This document shows positions 25,575 to 34,499 of a stretch of 64,000 bases of DNA, in pieces. Origin of the DNA: Patiriisocius sp047730165 (GTDB lineage Bacteria; Bacteroidota; Bacteroidia; Flavobacteriales; Flavobacteriaceae); the NCBI RefSeq assembly GCF_047730165.1, contig NZ_CP159834.1, positions 2,790,001 to 2,854,000 on the forward strand. Reading direction: 5' to 3'. Position numbers and translations under genes: made by a program. Position 1 is the stretch's first letter. Each line of letters opens with the position of its first letter. The notes under the pieces are model-generated. The model saw only the letters and a list, made by a program, of their open reading frames with translations, had not been told where the DNA came from and made no database searches.

Positions 25575-26579
25575 TCAATTAATCGTATACTTCCTAGTAG
25601 GAAGAGTAACGATATCATCTGTGTTGGCAAATTTATCACCCAATTGATTCTTTAGGTTATTATCAATTCCAGGATGTCCAGAATAACCTAGGTAGCCAAC
25701 ATAAGATTCAATAAAAAAGGATTGATCATTTAACCATACAATATTTTTAATGTAAAGCATTTCTCTTTCTCCAACGTCGATGCCCTCAAACAATTGATCC
25801 ATATTGATGGACACGTATTTAACAGATTCAATATTAAGCAAAACAATGCTGTATGTTCCAGATCCAGCGTATGTATCAATATTATTCAGTATCACGTAAT
25901 TACCGTTTTCTGACCAGTAGTTTTTAAGAGGCGACAAGTAGACCCCCTCGACTGTTTTATTTGACGTAGCAGATTTTACGGTGATTTTATCACTAGTCGG
26001 ATCAATTGATTCAGATACAAGCTCAACAGATCCATTAGGACTTTTATTTCCGTAATAAACAAATCCCTCTAACGACCGTTCCTTCATTATGTTTGACTCT
26101 AAGCTAAACACGCTATTCGTTTTAGTGTCGTTAGAATTTTTTTCAAATAATTCTGCCTCCTGAATTGTTTTAACCGTTCCCATTGGACCGTCCTGATAAA
26201 GCGGTCGCTCTTCAAATGAATAACTAATCTTGAACCACTTACCCTGTAGTTCTTTTGTTGATCCCCAACCCTGGGTACCAGTATTCATTTCTGCCTCACC
26301 TAAGAGTCTTGAAAATTCAAAGTTTTTTGAATTACACCTTGAAAAGTCCCAATAATTTCCTGAAACGTCTTCAAAAGTGTAATGTGAAGCATCGCCTAGT
26401 TGAAAATCAATGAATCTAGCCTTAATAGTTAAAAGAGCTTCTTCTTTTTCGGTTTGGTTAGTTACTACATTATCACTACTGTCTCTCATCACAGTTTGGC
26501 TACCCATATTTTCTGGGGATTGAGCCAATGTTATTGCAGTTATTAATAGCGCTACAAAAAATGTGAATACTTTTTTCAT
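25575..26579 (-). CDS. Secreted protein of unknown function
   Basis: 334 residues with a clear signal peptide (MKKVFTFFVALLITAITLA, then Q). The mature part is hydrophilic, with beta-strand-like stretches (LLTIKARFIDFQLGDASHYT and, later, FFIESYVGYLGYSG) and no recognised domain, no T9SS tail and only one Cys. It is the only minus-strand gene in the accessory stretch and is isolated by about 500-600 non-coding bases on both sides. Codon use and the signal peptide support a real gene; the role is unknown. Confidence 0.6.
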   Translation of the reverse strand: MKKVFTFFVALLITAITLAQSPENMGSQTVMRDSSDNVVTNQTEKEEALLTIKARFIDFQLGDASHYTFEDVSGNYWDFSRCNSKNFEFSRLLGEAEMNTGTQGWGSTKELQGKWFKISYSFEERPLYQDGPMGTVKTIQEAELFEKNSNDTKTNSVFSLESNIMKERSLEGFVYYGNKSPNGSVELVSESIDPTSDKITVKSATSNKTVEGVYLSPLKNYWSENGNYVILNNIDTYAGSGTYSIVLLNIESVKYVSINMDQLFEGIDVGEREMLYIKNIVWLNDQSFFIESYVGYLGYSGHPGIDNNLKNQLGDKFANTDDIVTLPTRKYTIN

Positions 26580-27068
26580 TGGTATTAGTTTTTAATGATT
26601 AATGCTAATTTTTACATTATTTTTTTTAGCTAATTAAAAGTTATAGTTTAAACACGGTGTGTATCGATGAAGTGTATCTAATGTAAAATTTTATTTTATG
26701 CACAACGCCATTTCTTAAAATTTTATTTTTCGATTTACATTGATATTAATGTGAATCCTGCCAAAAAATATAATTTATGCTTTTAATAGATATAACTAAA
26801 ATCAAGCCTATTAACGAGTCAAGATCGCAGCATAGCCTAGGATTACAATAAGCTAATCTAACACTTATTTATCTAAAAATTATATTTAAATTTTAGATAA
26901 ATAAAAAATTCCAATAGAAAGAAAGAAATCAACAAATAAATAATGGTAACAATATGTGTGAAAAATGCTCAATTTAGTCCTTAAAAAAAGTGTATGTTAG
27001 CTTGTACTATTATCTGATTTTCTTGCGAAAAATCATCACAAAAAAACCACATATTATATACATTTAGC
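26580..27068. other. Very AT-rich gap, no gene
   Basis: No protein-like frame. It contains the perfect inverted repeat at 26865-26904. Confidence 0.4.
26865..26904. repeat. Perfect 14-bp inverted repeat with 12-bp spacer
   Basis: TTATTTATCTAAAA at 26865-26878 and its exact complement TTTTAGATAAATAA at 26891-26904. No T tract on either strand, so it is not a standard terminator; it could be an operator or a recombination site. Confidence 0.55.
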
Positions 27069-27726
27069 GTTGGCAAACATTAAAATAAAAACTAAAACAA
27101 TTGAGATATGAAAAATTCACTACTCTCCCTATTTTTAATCTTCGGATTAAACCAAGTTCATGCACAGGTAATTAAGACATCTGTGAACGGTTAATGGTCA
27201 AATGAATATTAGCTAGGTTGTACTGTTATAAAAAAAGATGTGGATGGTTAATGAGTGAACCAAATGTGGATTGATGGCGCAGTAGTGAAACTGGCGCAAT
27301 ATGGTGAATGGGTGAACAAATATTGGATTGACGGTGATGTTGTAAAAAAAGCCATCAATGGGGAATGGCAAAACGAAACGCGGGTAGAAAGAGCTGTTAT
27401 TAAGACATCTGAAAATGTTGAGTGGGTTAACTTTGCCTGGATCCTAGAAGATGTCAGTTTAATGTCCCTCGCGGTAATAATTGAGGATTGGCGTTGATAA
27501 ATTTGAACGGGCTATTTAATACTTTGACTTATTTAAGTCCGGCTGATTGCCCTGACACTCTCTTTAGCTTTTCCTATAATTACTAAAATTAAGTGTTTTA
27601 ATAGGAATCATACTTAAGATATATAAAACAATAGGGCAATTGTAACTTAACTCCAAGTTTCAAGTACTTTTGCAAGACCGTTAGCAAACAATGCTAAAAC
27701 AGGAAATTAAATAAACGTTTGCCAAC
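27069..27726. repeat. Segment bounded by inverted 10-bp boxes GTTGGCAAAC / GTTTGCCAAC
   Basis: The box at 27069-27078 and its exact reverse complement at 27717-27726 enclose a 658-bp segment that holds one decayed secreted-peptide gene. The next gene (VF530 family) begins right at the second box, its ATG two bases on. A close relative of the box, GCTTGCCAAC, stands at 23324-23333 directly after another orphan gene. Confidence 0.55.
27108..27497 (+). pseudogene. Decayed secreted protein with 19-residue repeats
   Basis: One frame runs from an ATG with a signal peptide (MKNSLLSLFLIFGLNQVHA) to the TGA at 27495-27497, but has four in-frame stops in its first third. A 19-residue unit of the form E-W-x-N-x-x-W-I-D-G-x-V-V-K-x-x-x-x-G recurs about five times. 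Three of the four stops sit exactly where the unit has Glu or Trp of G-E-W (GAA to TAA, TGG to TGA), so they are point mutations of a former intact repeat protein. The best copy is EWVNKYWIDGDVVKKAING. Family not recognised. Confidence 0.6.
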
Positions 27727-27727
27727 A

Positions 27728-28105
27728 ATGGACACAGAAAACGATTACGAAAACGAGTCTACTGATAAACTTAAGCTCGCCGACGAATTTTCGGATGCAA
27801 CGCTCAAACCTAAAGCGAACGACGAGCAGATTGGAGAAAAATCTGCTAAAAAAATAAAAAGGAAAGCTACTGAAGAACAACTAAATCATCCCTTGCATGG
27901 AGTGAAACTGGTCGAAATTTTAGAAAGTCTAGTGGACCATTATGGTTGGCCGTACCTAGCAGACCGTGTCAACATACGCTGTTTTATGAACAATCCTACA
28001 ATGAAATCAAGCCTCGGATTTTTAAGAAAAATGACTTGGGCTCGAGAGCATGTTGAGGATATTTATATGGATATGCTGGAAGAAGAAAATAAAAAGCACA
28101 GGTAA
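27728..28105 (+). CDS. VF530 (DUF2132) family small DNA-binding-type protein
   Basis: 125 residues from the ATG at 27728 (an upstream TTG is less likely). Residues about 55-120 are a VF530 domain: HPLHGVKLVEILESLVDHYG, then IRCFMNNPTMKSSLGFLRKM and TWAREHVEDIY, matching the family end to end. VF530 from Vibrio has a fold proposed to bind DNA; the cellular role is unknown. The first 55 residues are a charged, probably disordered extension (KKIKRKATEEQ) not usual for the family. The start codon lies two bases after the GTTTGCCAAC box, as expected for a cassette-like gene. Confidence 0.8.
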   Translation: MDTENDYENESTDKLKLADEFSDATLKPKANDEQIGEKSAKKIKRKATEEQLNHPLHGVKLVEILESLVDHYGWPYLADRVNIRCFMNNPTMKSSLGFLRKMTWAREHVEDIYMDMLEEENKKHR

Positions 28106-28452
28106 AATAAAATTGCTACTAACAAAACCTAAAGCACACCACCTAACCTACCAAACCGTTTCTCCGCGCCCTAGACAGAAGACTAAAATACAGTTTGCAA
28201 TATTTAGGACTTCGGAAATTGTAAGGGATTAAACCCTGTTAAAATACAAAACACTTTATACATGAGCGCTGTTATTAAAATGATCAATTGATGGCTAAGT
28301 ATGAAGGAATGAGATACTATTATACCCTTGATAGCTTTTCCTTTTTTGCACACTTTGATATACGTAACTAGTAGCGTTGAACATAATAAAGATAAAACCC
28401 TTTACTCTTCAAAGCTAAGCCCAAGTGCGTTTCCATCTTATGGCAACAAACA
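28106..28452. other. Gap without a supported gene
   Basis: Only short, stop-rich frames; the sequence just before 28453 looks like the upstream remains of the decayed DUF6090 gene. Confidence 0.3.
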
Positions 28453-28665
28453 GGAAAATACCTAAAATACGCTATTGGTTAAATTATACTTGTGGTTATA
28501 GGAATTTTAATTGCGTTACAGATTAATAATTGGAGCGAATCAAGAAAGTAATCCACATCAGAAAAGGAATTTATAACGAGTGTAAAAAATGACCTAAAAC
28601 AAGATAAAGTTTTTATTCAATCGATAGTAGAACTTATAGAATCGCACGTTTTATTATGTAAGTGA
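28453..28665 (+). pseudogene. DUF6090 membrane protein remnant
   Basis: The frame reads GKYLKYAIG, stop, IILVVIGILIALQINNWSES, RK, stop, then EKEFITSVKNDLKQDKVFIQ and SIVELIESH. This is the hallmark start of the Bacteroidetes DUF6090 family (a transmembrane helix ending IALQINNW, followed by a charged helix). Two in-frame TAA codons and loss of everything beyond about 70 residues make it a pseudogene. Confidence 0.65.
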
Positions 28666-28898
28666 TTATTGCGAATTGGAAGAAGTCCTAATTATCGAAC
28701 CAAAATTGATTAAAGTTAAAATCAAGTATTTGAAAGGATATGGAGTGTCTACCTTTTAATTCTCAGATTTTTTTTACTAAAATGTTTGAAATATCCTGCT
28801 TTTTGTAGTTTCAAAAATTAGACCTTTAAGAAAGATGTTCAAATAGACGGGATTTTTTGTTTATTAATATTACTTTTAGTTTAAACAAAAAAATCAAT
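28666..28898. other. Gap before gapN, no gene seen
   Basis: AT-rich, stop-rich sequence; a promoter for gapN is expected here but no clean TAnnTTTG box was found. Confidence 0.3.
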
Positions 28899-30488
28899 AT
28901 GAACACAACATCCAATCACATACCTAAAAAGTATGCTTTAGAAAAACCAATTCACTCAAATCAATACCTGGTTAACGGTGTGCTTAAGGAATGGGCGGGT
29001 GATACCGCTGAGGTATATTCCAATATCTATTACGAAAACGGAGAACCTACCTTACTAGGCTCGGTTCCTGATATGGATTCAGGCATTGCTAATGAGGCAA
29101 TTAAGTCTGCTGTGACTGCCTTTGATAGAGGAAAAGGGGTTTGGCCTACCATGAAAGTAAAAGACAGAATTGCTTGCATGAATACCTTCGTTGAAAAGAT
29201 GAAACCCCACAGAGAAGAAGTCGTTAAATTGCTAATGTGGGAGATCGGAAAGAACAAACAAGATGCATACAAAGAATTTGATAGAACCATCGATTATATT
29301 CTAGATACTATTGAGGCCTATAAAAAACTTGATAGAAAAAGCGCAAGATTTGAAAAGGAAAGTGGAATTTTTGCACACATCAGAAGAAGCCCACTTGGCG
29401 TAGTTCTCTGTCTAGGCCCCTACAATTATCCTTTGAATGAAACTTTTTGTCTCCTCATTCCTGCATTAATCATGGGTAATACCACAATTTTTAAGCCAGC
29501 TAAAATAGGAGTGTTATTAATTACACCCTTATTAAAGGCATTTCAAGAAAGTTTTCCACCCGGAGTCGTAAATATAGTTTTTGGGCGGGGTCGTAAAATC
29601 GCCGCTCCCATCATAAAGACGGGATCTATAGATGTTCTTGCGTTAATAGGGCATAGTACCTCTGCTGTAGCGTTGCAGGATGAACATCCATTTAAAAACC
29701 GGTTGCGATTAATCTTAGGTCTTGAGGCAAAAAATCCGGCTATCATTCTTCCAGATGCAGATATTGATCTTGCCGTTCGCGAGTGTATTTCGGGATCTCT
29801 GTCATTTAACGGTCAGCGATGCACCGCTTTAAAAGTTCTCTTTGTACATAAGGATGTAGTGGATGAATTTAATAAGCGTTTCTCGGCTGCAGTAGATTCA
29901 CTAAACTTCGGATTACCTTGGGAAGACGAATCTTTTCTTACTCCACTGCCAGAAAAAAGTAAACCAGCTTACATAGATAGTCTAATTAAAGATGCTACTT
30001 CTAAAGGCGCTAAAGTATTAAATACAAAAGGAGGAAAACTCACTCACAATTATTGCTATCCAGCTGTTTTATATCCTGTTACCAAGGATATGAAAGTGTT
30101 TCACGAAGAACAGTTTGGTCCTGTAGTACCTATCATTCCCTTCAGCAATATTGATGAACCACTTGACGCTATAGCCGACTCAGAATACGGGCAACAGGTT
30201 AGTATTTTTGGTAAAAATACAGCGCAATTGGGTCCACTTATTGATGTTCTTGCAAATCTTGTTTGTAGGATTAATATTAACAGTGCTTGCCAACGAGGTC
30301 CAGATATTTTCCCATTTACAGGCAGAAAGAACTCAGCAGTAGGTACGCTGAGTGTTTTTGACGCACTAAGAAGTTTTTCAATTCGCACATTTGTTGCTTC
30401 TAAAGACAATGAATATAATAATGAAATACTTGAAAATCTAGTAGCATCCAAAGACTCGAACTTCATCACTACAGAGTACCTTTTGTGA
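28899..30488 (+). CDS. gapN: NADP-dependent non-phosphorylating glyceraldehyde-3-phosphate dehydrogenase
   Basis: Oxidises glyceraldehyde 3-phosphate directly to 3-phosphoglycerate with NADPH formation, bypassing ATP-yielding steps. The 529-residue protein has the ALDH fold: PLGVVLCLGPYNYPLNETF, the nucleotide loop near IGHSTSA, the Glu motif (LGLEAKNPAI) and the catalytic Cys in SFNGQRCTALKVLFVHK. The GEWPTM-like segment (GVWPTMKVKDRI) and KEFDRTIDYI are specific to the GapN branch. The start is the ATG at 28899, since the longer frame begins with TTG. It is monocistronic with a terminator 260 bases later. Confidence 0.88.
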   Translation: MNTTSNHIPKKYALEKPIHSNQYLVNGVLKEWAGDTAEVYSNIYYENGEPTLLGSVPDMDSGIANEAIKSAVTAFDRGKGVWPTMKVKDRIACMNTFVEKMKPHREEVVKLLMWEIGKNKQDAYKEFDRTIDYILDTIEAYKKLDRKSARFEKESGIFAHIRRSPLGVVLCLGPYNYPLNETFCLLIPALIMGNTTIFKPAKIGVLLITPLLKAFQESFPPGVVNIVFGRGRKIAAPIIKTGSIDVLALIGHSTSAVALQDEHPFKNRLRLILGLEAKNPAIILPDADIDLAVRECISGSLSFNGQRCTALKVLFVHKDVVDEFNKRFSAAVDSLNFGLPWEDESFLTPLPEKSKPAYIDSLIKDATSKGAKVLNTKGGKLTHNYCYPAVLYPVTKDMKVFHEEQFGPVVPIIPFSNIDEPLDAIADSEYGQQVSIFGKNTAQLGPLIDVLANLVCRININSACQRGPDIFPFTGRKNSAVGTLSVFDALRSFSIRTFVASKDNEYNNEILENLVASKDSNFITTEYLL

Positions 30489-30750
30489 AAAGGAGCAGAA
30501 GAAAATAGGTGCCTTTGTTCTATGAGAAAGAATACTTGATTGCCAAACAACGATTGGTACTTTTGATTTGAGTCCAAACCATTTAAATGGGAGTTATGCT
30601 GGTATGAGTATGTTTACAAGAATATTTACAATGTTTGATTGGATTCAAGAGGTCATCGAATAATAAGAGGTGCTTAGGAATATTGGAAGTCTATAATGTT
30701 TATATCTCTTCTTAGAAGAATAACATTTAGTGCCTAGAACATAATTATGA
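30489..30750. other. Gap with a possible protein scrap
   Basis: A short frame ending at about 30663 reads NGSYAGMSMFTRIFTMFDWI-QEVIE, faintly like the end of a trypsin-type protease; nothing upstream supports a whole gene. Confidence 0.25.
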
Positions 30751-30779
30751 AAAGCCTGTCCAATTGGACAGGCTTTTTT
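30751..30779 (+). terminator. Rho-independent terminator (near-perfect palindrome)
   Basis: AAAGCCTGTCC and GGACAGGCTTT pair perfectly around a four-base loop and are followed by T6, a strong terminator on the plus strand. Confidence 0.8.
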
Positions 30780-30819
30780 ATTTGCAAACAATTCATTCTA
30801 TAAAATGAAACTAGGATAC

Positions 30820-31140
30820 TCACGTTTCCACAAAGTACATAGGTGGTTTACCCTTTCCTTTTGCGCTTATTTCTCCCTTGTGAGGTAAAAGTATAATCTG
30901 TTTCCTCTTCAATCAATTCATAAGTGGATGCTGAAATATTTACGTCGCCAGCCTCGTTATTGCTTTCCATTTTGCTAGCCACATTTATGGTGTCTCCCCG
31001 AGGTTATATCGGAATTCCTGAGTCCTAGGAGCCCCGCAACAGAAGGGCCGCTATGCACACCAATGCATATTAGAATAAATATTTTTCTGGTTTTGTAAGC
31101 TTCCCCCATTTACCCAGCCTCCAAAAGTGATGACAGCTAT
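30820..31140 (-). pseudogene. Class III adenylate/guanylate cyclase remnant (C-terminal end)
   Basis: On the minus strand the pieces IGVHSGPSVAGLLGL, then DTINVASKMESNNEAGDVNI and SASTYELIEEE, and in a shifted frame KGEISAKGKGKPPMYFVET-stop, reproduce the end of a class III cyclase catalytic domain. Between them are at least two frameshifts, and the N-terminal half with the metal-binding Asp residues is not recoverable. It is a decayed cyclase gene; whether adenylate or guanylate cannot be told. Confidence 0.6.
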
Positions 31141-31230
31141 TGTTTTGTGGGTGCTTCTTTAAAGGTAATATATCTCCTTGATTTAGGTAAAGCTACTTCT
31201 ATAGCAAGCTTTACCTATGAATGGTTGTTT

Positions 31231-33978
31231 TTATTTTAAAATAAAAGAACCTTTAATGATTCTATCAGAATTTTGAATTATCAGAATATATTTTCCAGTA
31301 GCATAAGCACCAATTCCTATAGTTGATAATTCTTGGTTTATTAATCCTTGGCTAACTTGACTTCCTCCCATGTTTATAATAGTATAGTTGTATTCACCAA
31401 TCATATTGCTTGGCATTTTGATGTTTAGGAAATTACTAGATGGATTTGGGTAAAGCTTTAGTTGGTTTTCACCATTTAGTTCTAATGCAGTACCTAAAAT
31501 TTGTTCGCAATCTGGGTCCAGTGGAGTATATGTCTCCCCAGATGCACTAGTGCGAAACGAGAAAAAACAGCCTAGTTCAAATTGTAAGGCCTTCATAAAA
31601 CCATTGCTAAAATTGTTAACATGAAACATGTCTATAGCAATTACCCTACCTTCATAAAGCGAGCGAATATTGCTGGCTTTGGTATGACCCAAAATCACAG
31701 ATTCAACTGAAAAACCATCTAATATGTTGTTAACTTGAGCCTGTGTTAATTCTTCCTCAACCATACCTCTGTACCAATAAATACCATCACCACTAGTCAC
31801 TTCTTCACAGTCACTATTAGGGCAGTCTATGCCATTCATTATCAATCTACCGTAATCGTTTATTTCATTATATGTTAAGTTTAAGTTAGCCACCTCAGGA
31901 GTAATACCTCCATGTAAATAGGCATAGTCACCAACTCTTTCTATAATGTTCTTTGATCGCAACCATCTCCCTAATTCAGAGTCAGCATCGTAAAGTTCTG
32001 ACATTCTTTTTCCCATTAAGTGCGCATCGTTGAAATATTTTGTTTCTACGTATCTCCAGTCATCAGTCATATTAAATATTTCGTGATTTCCTATTATTAA
32101 ATGTATTTTCCCTCCCGCTAATTCAGCTTCACTTTCAAGTTTGTATAACAGCCACATAGATTCTTGGATATGGAAACCTCTGTCAAATAAATCGCCACTA
32201 ATCATTAAATGACCATCACCATAGGTCCAGTTAAAAGCTTCATCCATAATACCTTCTCCTCTCAATACCTGAGTAAGTCCTTCAATGTGCCCATCAAAAT
32301 CTGAAATAGCTAAAAACTTAGAAGGTGTTTCTGTATGTACAGAAGGCTCTATTGTGATTTCGGGCTTTAACGAAAAAGTAAAACTTGTTCCCATATGTGG
32401 AAGGTCGCAGGTTAACTCTAAACCGTCTGCAGATGCATAGGTATTGCTTACTAGCCCTGCGGGTGTAATTTCTTGTACAATGATTTCACCCCCACCATAA
32501 AATACATAAGGGCCATCTTTATCGTAGATATATTCGGGTGTTATAAAACTGTCAAACGAAAAATCTTCATTTCCAGCGCTTCTGTTTCTTACGGTAACTG
32601 CAATGGTATTTTCTCCAGTTACAAAAAAACTAGCAGCTACTTTATAAGTGAAAAAATCGTTTTCAATGGTTGTATTCATACTTTGTCTCGCTGCCGTATT
32701 ATGCGTTATCGCTCCTAAGGGAATTAATTCAGACCTTAGTACTTCAACCCCATTGATAAAAACTATAGCACCTTCATCGTGTACCATGTGAATAAAAACT
32801 TCGTCTAGTGTTGTTGCATCTGCTACCGTTACTTTTTTTCTGAAATAGTAACTAACCAGACCCTCGTTAAGTGTTGTGGCTTCATCCCCATCACCAAAAC
32901 CAAACTGTCCCGTGCCAATTGCCCAATTAGTATCATTATAAGCTACGGTGTTCCATGCTGCTCCAGGATCTGCCGGATCATCACGGTAACGCCAAGCACT
33001 TTCTTGATTAAAGAAAAGCGGTTCCACTTCATTTACTACTGAAATTTGTTTTGTGACTATATTATTTGCAAGGTTTTCATCATTGTTGATGTTTACTTCT
33101 ACACTTAAATCGTAGGTACCTAATATGCTAAGATCTGCAGTTTGTGCAAACGTGAATGTGGTGCTTTCGCCAACAGATAGTGGGACTGTTCCTGGTTCAG
33201 TGGCAATTAAAGTACCATCGATAATATATGAAAGCGTGTAATTTGTAGCGGCTACATTTCCAAAACTTGTAACTTCGACTTGCACATTAGCTGCCGCATT
33301 TACATAGGTTGTATTGGTAGGTAAGCTGATTGCAGTTAGCTCTAGGTCTACATTAGAATTAGAGGTGTATTCAATAGTTAATTTAGGTGCTATTAACGCG
33401 CCTCCATCAAACGATTCCGCTTTTCTGCGGTCATCTTCATTACCTGTTCCTGTCATTACAAAGGTAATTGGGTTTCCGCTGAGCCATCCGTTTGAGGTGA
33501 TCACTTCATTGATTATTGAAGATAGGTCTGGAGTTCTTTGTGCTGCTCCATCTGCGTCATCTATCCAAGAAGGTATGTTATCCCAGGCGACACTTGCTGC
33601 TGTAGTTGTTCTATTTGATATGTTATTTGTAGCGTCCACAAACGAAGGAGAATTAGCAATGTCTTCTCCTTTAATAGTAATGGTCAATACTCCGTCATTG
33701 TCTCCATCTGCCGTGAATTGTATAAAGGCGTTTGTAATGGTCGCATTTACTGGGATTGCAATGTCTTGAAATCTTAGACCTATTGTTTGCATGCCTTGAT
33801 CGTTAAAAGAATCGTACATCATCTCAAGATCTGAACTGTCAGTAAGCACATCAGATCCATCAAATTTTTCTTCTGCATCATCAGATGATGATAGAATTTG
33901 TCGCTCAAATGTTTGTGATGAAACGTGAAGTCCACACATTAACAAAAAGACTAAGAAAGAGCAGGTGATTTTTTTCAT
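31231..33978 (-). CDS. Large secreted calcineurin-like phosphoesterase, multi-domain, T9SS cargo
   Basis: 915 residues. A signal peptide (MKKITCSFLVFLLMCGLHVS) is followed by a DNRLRE-like/CBM-type beta domain (about 25-205), a CARDB-like domain (about 210-310), a galactose-binding-like region (about 320-480), and a metallophosphoesterase domain (about 555-800) with GDLFDRG, GNHE and HGG motifs. A T9SS type A tail (LKLYPNPSSNFLNIK to the end) closes it. The first metal motif reads SDFDGH instead of GDxHG, so a metal-binding His is replaced. The catalytic part resembles Shewanella-like protein phosphatases. Expected on the cell surface or outside; substrate unknown. Confidence 0.82.
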   Translation of the reverse strand: MKKITCSFLVFLLMCGLHVSSQTFERQILSSSDDAEEKFDGSDVLTDSSDLEMMYDSFNDQGMQTIGLRFQDIAIPVNATITNAFIQFTADGDNDGVLTITIKGEDIANSPSFVDATNNISNRTTTAASVAWDNIPSWIDDADGAAQRTPDLSSIINEVITSNGWLSGNPITFVMTGTGNEDDRRKAESFDGGALIAPKLTIEYTSNSNVDLELTAISLPTNTTYVNAAANVQVEVTSFGNVAATNYTLSYIIDGTLIATEPGTVPLSVGESTTFTFAQTADLSILGTYDLSVEVNINNDENLANNIVTKQISVVNEVEPLFFNQESAWRYRDDPADPGAAWNTVAYNDTNWAIGTGQFGFGDGDEATTLNEGLVSYYFRKKVTVADATTLDEVFIHMVHDEGAIVFINGVEVLRSELIPLGAITHNTAARQSMNTTIENDFFTYKVAASFFVTGENTIAVTVRNRSAGNEDFSFDSFITPEYIYDKDGPYVFYGGGEIIVQEITPAGLVSNTYASADGLELTCDLPHMGTSFTFSLKPEITIEPSVHTETPSKFLAISDFDGHIEGLTQVLRGEGIMDEAFNWTYGDGHLMISGDLFDRGFHIQESMWLLYKLESEAELAGGKIHLIIGNHEIFNMTDDWRYVETKYFNDAHLMGKRMSELYDADSELGRWLRSKNIIERVGDYAYLHGGITPEVANLNLTYNEINDYGRLIMNGIDCPNSDCEEVTSGDGIYWYRGMVEEELTQAQVNNILDGFSVESVILGHTKASNIRSLYEGRVIAIDMFHVNNFSNGFMKALQFELGCFFSFRTSASGETYTPLDPDCEQILGTALELNGENQLKLYPNPSSNFLNIKMPSNMIGEYNYTIINMGGSQVSQGLINQELSTIGIGAYATGKYILIIQNSDRIIKGSFILK

Positions 33979-34180
33979 CAGATTTTTTTAAAGTTGTATA
34001 TAAATTTCTTACACAAAGTAAGTTTTTTTCAAGCTTTCACTCATTATCCTAATGTTAAATAATTGTATTGGTTTGGGCATTTTAGTTCTTGAAGGAATAT
34101 TTACGCTGAGAATATTGCTAACGCAATTGGGATTCTTAGGTAAATGCTATAACAAGCGTTTAAAGGATTTTAAGTATTTG

Positions 34181-34219
34181 AAATAAAAAAGGCTGCTATT
34201 CTAAATGAACGCAGCCTTT
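34181..34219 (-). terminator. Terminator of the decayed minus-strand gene upstream
   Basis: AAAGGCTGC and GCAGCCTTT pair perfectly (nine bases, loop 14); on the minus strand the hairpin is followed by T6. Confidence 0.7.
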
Positions 34220-34241
34220 ATCCAAAAAACTTAAATAATAT

Positions 34242-34373
34242 TTAATTTTCTCCGCCAATCAAATAAGGCGTTTTGCCATCGATAATAATTACTTTGCTGT
34301 TTGGAAACTTAGATAATTCTATAAAGGCTTCAATACTTTTAAGTTTTACGATGTTAACAATATTGCATAAAAT
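34242..34373 (-). pseudogene. C-terminal fragment, possibly of an SPFH/prohibitin-type protein
   Basis: The minus frame ends KLKSIEAFIELSKFPNSKVI, then IIDGKTPYLIGGEN-stop, a short tail reminiscent of the end of SPFH/band-7 proteins in Bacteroidetes. No start codon or body is present upstream, and its own terminator still follows. The family call is tentative. Confidence 0.35.
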
Positions 34374-34499
34374 CTAGCAGCGCGGTGGCTCCACCAAAAA
34401 TTCTGTATATTCACACTAAAAAATAACATCCTGTTAAGACGATCTTCTTTAAAACGAAGCACACGGTTTATAAAGGAGACGTTATCTCTCATTTGAAAA

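Noticed and set aside
27717..27726. Integron attC sites at the GTTTGCCAAC/GTTGGCAAAC boxes
   Set aside because: The boxes do not fit the attC core GTTRRRY and there is no integrase or attI in the window, so only an analogy is claimed.
30600..30663. End of a trypsin-like protease
   Set aside because: Only about 25 residues look faintly similar, without catalytic motifs upstream; kept as a note in the gap entry only.
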